From contig NC_012873.2 in the NCBI RefSeq assembly GCF_000003195.3, positions 11,369,894-11,433,893 of the forward strand: a stretch of 64,000 nt of DNA, given 5' to 3'. Positions 55,659 through 64,000 of the stretch are shown here, piece after piece. The notes beneath the pieces were generated by a model. It made no database searches, was not told where the DNA came from, and worked only from the letters and a program-made list of their open reading frames with translations. Made by a program: the position numbers and the translations under genes. How positions within the stretch are numbered: the stretch's first letter is position 1; each line of letters opens with the position of its first letter. The DNA is from Sorghum bicolor. Lineage: Eukaryota; Streptophyta; Magnoliopsida; Poales; Poaceae.

Positions 55659-56117
55659 TCATATACTCTTATAAGCTTAAACCTCACTAGATGAATTCTC
55701 TCTTCATGCAAGGTGTTCACATTATTCCCCACTAAGTGACCCCTAAATGTTCTATCTCTTCATTCAAAGTGTCCACATCATTCTCCACTAAATCTATGTC
55801 ATCCCATATTAATTACAAAAAATATCTATGTCATCTATATCATGTGAAATACTTTAAATATTTAATCTATTAACATACAAGTCATCTACATATCCTATTT
55901 GTTTGATCACCTATATCTCTATAATGTAATCAAATATTCTATTGTTTTTCTTCTATTAGCTTAGCCATTGTTTACCAGATCTAATACAACAAAATAACAT
56001 GCAAGTCAAATTCATATATATGTATACAAAATATAGTGAAAACCATGTAATAATGTTATATATATAATAATTTATTTTTAAAAAAATCATGCAGCAACGC
56101 GCGGGGAAGTCATCTAG
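55659..56117 (+). mobile_element. Non-autonomous Helitron, plus strand (459 bp)
   Basis: Same family as 53494-54266, in opposite orientation. Begins A|TCATATACTCTTATAAGC and ends GCGCGGGGAAGTCATCTAG|T. Its 3' hairpin stem is damaged (CATGC against GCGGG), and only one copy of the internal segment is present. Confidence 0.75.
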
Positions 56118-56249
56118 TTATAAGAGTTTTTATAACCAAGGACAAGAGTGACAAACGAAATTAAACCAGAAAACAACCCTAACGTGTTAACAGGAGTTAG
56201 GAAACCGAAAAATCTTGATGTTGATACACCACCTCAAGCTAAAGGTCCT

Positions 56250-56435
56250 ATTTAGCTATATAGCTCTATATAGCTAATAGTTCATAGCTAATATTAGATA
56301 TTATTAGCTAGTTTGGTCCAACTAGTGAAAGAGTTATTAGTTGAATATGCAGCTTAGCTAAATCATTAGCTAGACTTATTTGGATCCAAAGAGCTAATTA
56401 TTAGTGGTTAACTATTAGCTCTATGAATCCAATCA
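56250..56435. mobile_element. TAGCTA-rich MITE-like repeat
   Basis: Dense palindromes of TAGCTAATAGTT type, with GGTCC at the left and GGATCCAAAGAGCTAATTA at the right, typical of a grass MITE class. Ends are not set. 56119-56249 and 56436-56931 contain no recognisable feature. Confidence 0.4.
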
Positions 56436-56931
56436 TGATCTAAATTGATAATCAAAAGGAAGCACTTACTCTAGGTCTTCTAGGTCTAGGACTCGCAGTC
56501 TCGACTCCGCCTCCTCCCTGATCATCTAAAGAACTTCATCATCAGGTTCCAAGTAAAAACTTCACAGAACTAATAATTTCTAGAAACCAAAAATTCTTAC
56601 TTGAGGATAGAATTTTAGAAAGTCGTACGTATCTTAATTTTACTTTTAAATCAAAACTGGTGCTATTGTTATAGGTTTTGGTGATATCTATTTTCCCATA
56701 TTTCGCTCAAAGGCCACACATTCACTCGATGAAAGTGCAAATGGAACGAACAGACCATAGCCGCTAGTTCTTTCAACGCCAGAAAGAAAACTTTGTGCAA
56801 CTTTTGACCTTGCAAGATTTCGACGCTTTACATTTCAACCTTTACAAAAATGAACTCGACATACAATTAGGGTTTGCAGGAATAAAATAATCTACTTCGT
56901 TTCCTAAAGAAAAATGCCGCTGGTAAAGCTA

Positions 56932-57139
56932 GGCCTTGTTTAGTTTCAAAAAAATACAAAATGAACACTGTAGCACACTTTCGTTTGTATTTGACAAATA
57001 TTTTCCAATCATAGACTACGTAGACTCAAAAAATTTATCTCATAAATTATAGAAAAATTGTACAATTAATTATTATTTGTAAAATTCGATATAACGAGAA
57101 ATCTAAAATTTTTTAATTTTTTTTGAACTGAATAAGGCC
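56932..57139 (-). mobile_element. Complete GGCCTTGTTTAGTT-type MITE, 208 bp
   Basis: Left end GGCCTTGTTTAGTTTC; the reverse complement of the right end is GGCCTTATTCAGTTCA. Internal GAACACTGTAGCACACTTTC and TTTGTATTTGACAAATA match this sorghum-type MITE. Confidence 0.82.
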
Positions 57140-58274
57140 CGCCAAAATACAAAGCTGACATTATGTCCTTTTGCCTGACCTACTGGGCCGGGCAGCTGGG
57201 CTGGCCGGGCCCACACGCAGTCCCGGTCATGGACGGCGCCCTCTCCTATCGCTGTGAAGGTAGCCGCACCTGTCAACTTGTCACTGGGGCCACCTGCCAG
57301 TGGCACTCTCCTCGAGGACAGGCACAGCACCACAATCACAACTGGGTAGCCGTCAAACAGTCTTGTGTTGCTGATCAAATTAATTTGGCGGCTGATCGAT
57401 GTTTCATCATGAACGTTGGCCACACAAACTCCAAAAGGATACTCAAATCTTTGGACAGCTTTGGGCATAATACAAGGTTGGGGACTGAACACTTTTTAAT
57501 CGCAAAAAAAAGACTGAAGACTTTTTTAACTGCGTGCAGAAAAAACAAAGATTTATTGGAAAAAAGAAGTTGAAAAATAAATGGATAGGAGGACGGTACA
57601 AGTCTATCTTGAGCGTAGGTGAGCTGACAAAAAGCCCAAGTCGTTTTTCCGGACAATTGAAAGTACTATTTATTGATTTATTATGAAAGAAAAATACTGC
57701 TAAATGGGTGAAAGATTAGGCTAAATAAGCTGGATTATTTTTTAGCTAAAAATGGTTGCCTAAGGGCATCTCCAATAACATCTAAAAAAATTGAGTCCTA
57801 AATATGGTTTCGGAACCATTTTGAAAATATTTGGCAATGAAAATGAATTCACTCTGCCAACTATTCCCTTTTATTTATTTTATTACTAAAAACATACATG
57901 TCATCGTCTCTCGTACATATCGAACTACCGAGTATAGGCAACATAACACACCTTTGTGCCCAGCCATTTCCAACAGTCGACACCTTAGCTCACAGCAAAA
58001 CCATTAAAAAACGAATCTTCATTGTCTACTCTATTTCCCAGTATTCTCATATATGAAGGAAATTCCGACCAACCCCAATTGGTGGCGGTGGTCAGGTCAT
58101 GGCTAGCCATCTTGGCCCAAGACCTAGAACTTTCAAAATGAAATCTCCATTGTATACTCTATTTTCTAAAACTCTCACATAAACAATATGGGCTAGAGAT
58201 CTAGTTTTGGTGATGAGGAGGACCTGTAACTCGTCAAGATCCTTCACTAGCTTCACTATCGGGCTCCTTAGATG
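57140..58274. other. Unassigned intergenic stretch
   Basis: 57163-57573 is GC-rich for the region and has overlapping ORFs on both strands (136 and 129 codons), but no family resemblance, promoter or splice logic. A GGGCATCTCCAATA motif at 57774 resembles a MITE end without a partner. Confidence 0.35.
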
Positions 58275-58282
58275 TACATCTC

Positions 58283-58775
58283 CAGTGGCAGATCTAGAAG
58301 CGATCCTTAGGAGGGGCCAATTTTCCTTATGAAGATCAACATGACCAAATTCTAGAGCAATTAGGCACTACTTAAAAAATGCAAATCATATTACTGGAAT
58401 TAGGGCTTACTAGCATCTAAAAAAAGTAGCAAACACTCTGGATTGAGTACAAGTTACCGTTCATATAGGATAGATCTCGTATAACCTCTACCATCAATAG
58501 TTTAAAAACTAACCCTTTCAAAAAAAAGAGTTTGAAAACTAGAAAAAAGAAATATAGAAAGAATGAAACAATCGTTAAGTCTAGAGGGATAGCTGCATGG
58601 TGAGATTATTCAAAAGGTCAAATAAGAATTTTGAGAGCTTGATGCAGGTTGGTAATAAGAGAGAAGCGAGTAACAAAAGCAAGAAATACATATGTTGTGA
58701 TGTAGACAGGCTTTCTAGACTTCAACAACGGGGGAGGGCATTGCCCACTTTGGTCGAGTTATAGCTCCGCTAGTG
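58283..58775. mobile_element. Non-autonomous hAT-like element, 493 bp, with 8-bp TSD
   Basis: The left end CAGTGGCAGATCTAG and the reverse complement of the right end CACTAGCGGAGCTAT are imperfect inverted repeats. TACATCTC flanks both sides (58275-58282, 58776-58783). No ORF. 58784-59048 shows nothing else. Confidence 0.85.
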
Positions 58776-59048
58776 TACATCTCCACCTCATAGCTGGCCA
58801 GGACATAGATCTGGCTAATGCAGGTCCTCCTTGTCGGGATCCTCCACGCCGCTACCAAGCAAGAAAGACGTTGCAACGCATGAGACCGACCCGCATGGTT
58901 ACAGCCTATGGCGATGGCGGTTGCGTCCTTTCACTCGGATGCTCATAGGTTATTAGACACAAGCTCACAACAAAACCACCATGAAGCCCTATGCACGTTG
59001 ACTGTTGTCATTGTCGCCTTGTGTCGACGCATCCTAGATAGAGTTCAC

Positions 59049-60295
59049 TGTTGACACTCCTTAAGTATCAATTCTAAGTGTCAACTAAGCATGAGAAAGG
59101 ATATAATTGCAATACACCACCTAGACATAGGATTTATAATGACAGAATTCCACGAGTTTTGGTGTTTATCTATTTCTATAGGGAGACAACTGCAAAATAC
59201 CAAAAGAGGCCCACAAATAAGGTTTACATAGACACATAACACTTCGGTACGAAAAAGAACAATCTAGAAGACCCTAGAAGCACCCCCCTAGAGGGAGGGA
59301 CCCACCTGCCAGCAGGGCAGGGCGGGCGCCCCCCTAGGGTGGCCGCCCAGGCCAGGTGGCCAATCAGGCTCCACTTCGCGGATTAGGCTTCTACCACCTT
59401 TGAGGATTAATCTAAACCATTCATTTAAGTTGGTTTGATCCAATGGCTGACGTTCATTTGAGGGGGCTATATAAGCAAGGCCTCAGGCCCCCTGCCAAGT
59501 GCAATCCATTATTCATCATAATATTTTCCAGAGAGGATTCACTAGAGAGAGGGTCTCTTGAATGGATCTACTCTCTAGGGCTTAGCATTCAAGAGAAACT
59601 ATTTTAGTTTCTATGTGAGATTAGAGTTTACTCTTCTAGATTGAGAGAGATAGAGTGGAGGTGTGGATTGGAGGAAGCCCAGCCTGTCGGTGTCTCCTCT
59701 CTAGTTTGTACCTACGGGTTCAAGTCTCCTAACCCGAGGCTTGTTCCTAAGATTCTTCAGCATTTTGACTTCTAATACTAGTAAGTGCCTTGTTATTATT
59801 GTTCATTGGTTTGTGAGTTTACTTTATTCTCTTCGCGTAGAGAGTAGAGTAATCATCTCTAGCGTAAATATGGTGTTTGGGCTAGGTTACTCATAGATAT
59901 CCACTGTCTAGCCGGATTTGTGGTAGTAACTCGGAAAGTGACAATTGTGTTAGTACCTTTGGAGCCCACGATCCCGTTAGAAGGACTTGTAGGGTTAATA
60001 GGCCGGGGGATAAGCATCCTCTGTGGTGTTTTTCTTATATTTACGGTTCTCCCCAATAGAACAATAGTTCCAACCTTGCATAGGTTAGAACGAGAGTGTT
60101 GTGTGGTCTTTCTCACATCAAATCACCTTGTTTATAGCCTAAAGGAGAGTAGCAATAGATTTGGTTAGTCAAATGCATGCTTTCTCCCTGTGGAAAAACA
60201 AATAACGATACTCTGGATAGACTCCCAGGTGAAGTGCTCACCGATATCCGTTCGCTTGCGGATTATTCTTCTGTCTGCGTGAACAAATATCAACA
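59049..60295 (+). repeat. 5' LTR (1247 bp) of the Athila-like element
   Basis: TGTTGACACTCC to AATATCAACA. TATATAAG at 59468-59475, with GGGCGGGCGCCCCCC at about 59320 lying 148 bp upstream. The body is related to the solo LTR at 9714. Confidence 0.88.
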
Positions 60296-60303
60296 AGCAT
60301 TTC

Positions 60304-60321
60304 TGGCACCGTTGCCGGGGA
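60304..60321 (+). other. Primer-binding site, tRNA-Asp type
   Basis: TGGCACCGTTGCCGGGGA, one mismatch to the tRNA-Asp complement, starting 8 nt after the LTR. Confidence 0.85.
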
Positions 60322-60471
60322 GAAAGATGGTCTACTGAGATAACCTTGAGTCTTGCTATTATATTGTACCTATACTTTTATCTTTACTTACCTTTTTCAT
60401 TCTTTATTCTTACCTTTTCTGTTTCTATCAAAAATCTAAATTCCGCGCCTATTTGTTAGTTCTCTGCACCC

Positions 60472-61942
60472 ATGAAGACCGACCTACTACCATGGGACTC
60501 ATCACAGCCTATCCAAACTCCCCAGTTTAGGTTGAGTCCACGGTTGATTGCAATGATTCAAAGCCTATCCTTTTTAGGAGAGGTAGACGAAAACTCTTAC
60601 CTTCATATTCAAGATTTTGAGCAAACATGTGATTGTCTTCGCATAGAGGGCATATTCGATAAAACTTTACGTTGGAAGCTTTTTCCTTTCTCTTTAAAGG
60701 GAAGAGCTAGACAATGGTATAATCAGAAGGTAAGCAAACAACAAGGAGATTGGAGAGTTTTGTGCTCCAACTTCTATCTAGATTTTTATCCCATTTTCCA
60801 AATCATCGACCTTAGAGTCAAGATTCTGACCTTCAAACATGAAGAGAATGAATCTTTGGCTCAATCCTAAAAATGTTTTCTTGAGCTTTTAGAATTAGGT
60901 CCACACCTTAACATTGAAGGTCCCGTTCTTCTTCAACATTTTTATAAAGGCCTTCATAAGAAAGATAGAGAGTTGCTAAATACCACATCTAGTGGTTCTT
61001 TCTTGCACAAACCATCCTCAGAAGTAAATTTTATGCTAGATAGAACCCTAGATGCTGAGATGGACAATATCCTCTATGAAGAAACTCATGAAGCTGAAGA
61101 TAATACCTTGCCAGATACACCATCCACTTTAGCTATCCCTGAGCCTCAAAAGAAAGAAATTCCACCACCTAATTTCATGCTAGATATAGATCCTAATCTT
61201 TTTACTGATTTTGGAAACATTTCAAACTACTTTTCTATTCCAAAACCCTAGAGTCACAGCAACTATATGCAGGAAATGCCGAGCAAGAGCATTTTGAGAG
61301 AGCTTGTATCAATTATGAGCAGTGAATGGTTAGAAGAATCAGAGCTTTCCTCTAATGTGATGTGTCTGGATTCACCTTCTATTCCTATACGCTATGAGCT
61401 TAATGCATATAAATTTGATGCTCTCTATAATCCTGTGGTGGGGGTCAATATCATGTCTAAATCACTTGTGCATAGATTATTGGACAAAGTGACCTTAACC
61501 GCAACAAAACTCATGAAAGTCTTTCTAGACATTTAGTCCCCAGTCTTGGAATTTTACATGTCCTACCCTTTATGGTAGAAGGAGCGAGGGTTCGCTTGAA
61601 CTTTTATATCTTTGATACATGGGACTTCGACCTGTTGATAGGACAACCTTTTAGAAGACTCTTTTATGAAGGTCAAAACGGGAAGCTTAATATCTCTCTT
61701 GGGAAGAATTTCCAATTCCCATTGACAATTTTCCATTCCTTGAATAATAAGACCGAATCATTTCTGTTACCTGATCCTATGGAAGAAGTAAGGTATGCTT
61801 CTTGGGAGTTTTTGAGAGAACTAGTCTTAGAAGAAGATGCTCCTTTCTTCATAAAAGAAGAAGCTGACCCTTCTGAACTTGAACCCTTAGACGAGTTTGC
61901 CGAAGCACCTAGACCTCCCGTAGAGCTTAAACCTTTACCACA
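60472..61942 (+). pseudogene. Athila-like Gag and protease-like region, broken
   Basis: ATG 60472 (MKTDLLPWDSS) leads into a Gag domain (LHIQDFEQTCDCLRIEG, LRWKLFPFSLKGRARQWY). TAA at 60868-60870 and TAG near 61250 interrupt one frame, and a frameshift lies near 61536. The protease-like segment reads FDALYNPVVGVNIMSKSL, lacking the catalytic Asp, then FDTWDFDLLIGQPF. The acidic linker ends ELKPLPHVTP, where the next element starts. Confidence 0.85.
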
Positions 61943-64000
61943 TGTCACACCCTGGCTTTTAAAATAAGACCAGAGTCGTCATATGTGTGCCCAGGAAGTC
62001 CACACAAATAACAAAAGAATAGAGATATCAGAATCAATGTTATATATAGCGAAAAACATATTTATAATAACACTTACAAAACATCAGAGTACGCGGAAAC
62101 AGTAGCTAGAACTTCTTAGGCTCCATTCTTCTCAGGGACGGTTGACTGGGGGCTCCGTACACCAAGCACTTCTCATAAGTTTCTAGAAAACTCCATGACA
62201 TCTTTATCCTTCTTCTCAGCAGCACTTTACTACACACTGGGGGTGTGGGGGAAATAGCAAGGGTGAGTTCATGTCCAACTCAGCAAGTACAGGCGGAAAG
62301 TATAATGACATGCACAGGTTAATCAAAGGAATAGCTGACACTGTTTAACTGCAGGTGATCTTTTAAGTTGGTACACTTTTATTACAATTCTTTTATTAAA
62401 ACAACCTATTACTAAATATGAGTGAAGCATCCCAACCCTTAATTAGATGAAAGTAGATTAACCATTTTATTAATCGTCATCATTATTATTATTACCGAGG
62501 TAGCAACCTCAGATAGTAACTCGGGGTAGCAACCCCATTAAGGTCATAGGATAGCAATCCCAATTTAGAACACAGGATAGCAATCCTGCCAACACGGAAT
62601 AGCCATTCCGCCAAAGCACGAGGTAGCAACCTCAACCAAGTTTCGCCTCCAAGTTCCATGTGAATCCAATTTGCTCATCAAGTGAGGGTCTGGGCCGCTC
62701 GTGACCGTGAGCACGGCTGATATATCAGTTTTACACTCTGCAGAGGTGTGCACTTTCACTCCAAGTCGTGATTCCCATTCGCCCGGGGTCGTGACTCCCC
62801 AAAACACTACCAAGGTGAGCAGGCAGGGTTTCACTACGAGACCTTTCATAGGGTCCAACTAATAGGATGCCACTCGTAAGTTTTTGCCGGGGCGCGCGGC
62901 AGCCGTGCCCATAGCAATGGGACCCCGAACTGACCGACCTCTTAATATAAATACCCAAGCTACTTCCTTACGCCTACCCGAAAAGTAACACCCTACCAGC
63001 GGAGGTCCTGATAATTAGTCAAGCCATTGAAGCTGCACTGTATGTCCCAGGGGGCCGATCCCTGACTAAGTCCTAACGGAGAGCAGAGACGGGTACGCCC
63101 GGCAACCGGACCACCAACACTACCCGCTCCCCCTTTCCTCAACCAACCACGATGCTCGCAAGCTCCGCAACATCTCCATCACCGAAGTGACCATTGTTCA
63201 TCATTTAATCATTAATCATCATTGAAGAATTTATTAAGCAAGATCATTATTTTTATTTATTATATGGAATAGTTGAGTAGGGCAGCTAAGCATCACTACT
63301 GTTCACTATACTACCCATGTATAAACCCAGGTATTCAAGGAATAGTAGTAAAGGGCTAGTCGAGTCCTTAGGGTTTGCAGCATTAAGACACATGCAATGA
63401 AAAGTAAATGAATTTAAAGTTCATAGGAACAATATGATCAAAGGGTGCCTGCGCTTTCCTTAATTCTCAGTGTATATCTGCTCAGAATTCTTTAGCTTCT
63501 TTCTTCTGATCTCCAACTTCTGCTTCGACCGTCGGTCCTTAGCTCCTGATCTTCACTGTTCATGAACCACGCTTCTACTCGTAGCAACCAAACAACACGA
63601 ACAGACAAACAAACAATCACGACTAAGAACAAACAACAATCAAAAGAAAAGCTTAGAAAGAGCGCACTAAACGACACGACTTATTGCTACGATCGTGACA
63701 ATGCAAGAACGATTGAGAACGGAGCTATCGTTAATCGGACACGACTTTCGGAGTTCGAAGTGTAACGGAGAAGACGACTATACGCTGGTCGTATTTTATG
63801 AAAAGAGGTGATAGACTTTGTCTAAAAGTTGAGTTGACCAAACTATAAGAGATTATAAAGGTTAAGGTTAAATGTTAGTCATATTCTATTTATAATTAAT
63901 TATATACCACTAAAGCCAATCAAGCATTTATAGTTTTGAAATATAGTACATATGAAAGCAACTAATCGAGTGATTATATATCATATTTAAACTAATCAAG
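61943..64000. mobile_element. Start of a long LTR-like sequence (TGTCACACCC), runs off the window
   Basis: Begins sharply with TGTCACACCCTGG inside the Athila protease/linker, the terminus style of large chromovirus (Tekay/Del-like) LTRs in grasses. More than 2 kb without a credible ORF. It contains the hairpin array at 62497-62633. Orientation is ambiguous because TGTCACACCC and GGGTGTGACA are complementary termini. The preceding bases are CCACA. Confidence 0.6.
62497..62633. repeat. Array of five or six small hairpins with a TAGCAA loop
   Basis: GAGGTAGCAACCTC (62497-62510), GGGGTAGCAACCCC (62523-62536), GGATAGCAATCC (62549-62560), AGGATAGCAATCCT (62574-62587), CGGAATAGCCATTCCG (62595-62610) and GAGGTAGCAACCTC (62620-62633). 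Stems differ between units but always pair. Confidence 0.85.

Larger units (their letters stand above)
59049..61942 (+). mobile_element. Athila-like gypsy element, 5' portion
   Basis: LTR, PBS, gag and protease-like region, cut off at 61942 by a TGTCACACCC sequence. Gag and protease resemble those of the Athila element at 15380 and share its missing active-site Asp. Confidence 0.88.

Noticed and set aside
57103..57573. Overlapping ORFs of 129 and 136 codons
   Set aside because: No recognisable domain, start context or splice structure; the GC-rich patch alone explains open frames on both strands.
62497..62633. CRISPR-like array
   Set aside because: Plant nuclear LTR sequence; units are short hairpins of unequal spacing with no identical repeats or unique spacers of CRISPR size.

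Overview
This is plant nuclear DNA, almost certainly from a panicoid grass. A Sorghum-like genome fits best: the MITEs beginning GGCCTTGTTTAGTT, the Athila/Tat/SIRE retroelement mix and the codon style of the one host gene all point that way. The species is inferred, not proven. About three quarters of the window is nested transposable elements around a single ordinary gene.

Layout. 1-8188: a minus-strand, recently inserted non-autonomous Ty3/gypsy element with Gag-protease plus an extra ORF in place of reverse transcriptase/integrase. 8189-11340: an old minus-strand copia LTR remnant split by a solo gypsy LTR (TSD CTGAC). 11341-15379: a decayed SIRE-type copia element, interrupted at 15380 by an Athila-type gypsy element, which is interrupted at 21424 by a Tat-type gypsy element that lost most of pol and is cut off near 29842. 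29843-34140: fragments of copia and gypsy LTRs.

34140-39700 is the genic island. A three-exon gene (35839-39076) encodes an intact 211-residue PYR/PYL/RCAR abscisic acid receptor of the PYL8/9 type. Its flanks carry only small MITE-like repeats.

39706-52370 is a 259-bp hAT-type MITE (8-bp TSD CTTACCAT) split by a complete 12.4-kb Tat element (39739-52139; TSD CGATC; 701-bp LTRs about 1% divergent). That element has gag-protease, an RT / RNase H / second RNase H / integrase polyprotein, and downstream on the opposite strand a six-exon gene for a plant-mobile-domain protein with its own TATA box. The same antisense gene, with matching introns, is in the truncated Tat copy at 26800-29842.

52379-59048 holds small DNA transposons: a fold-back element, two inverted Helitrons, a Tourist MITE, two GGCCTTGTTTAGTT-type MITEs and a hAT element with TSD. 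59049-61942 is the 5' part of another Athila-type element. 61943 to the window end is the start of a long LTR-like sequence (TGTCACACCC) with an array of small hairpins.

How the parts work together: only the PYL gene acts for the host (ABA perception, PP2C inhibition). The retroelement ORFs serve transposition. Nearly all are broken by stops and frameshifts, many of them C-to-T or G-to-A in type, as expected of methylated DNA. The gag-protease ORF and extra ORF of the first element are intact.
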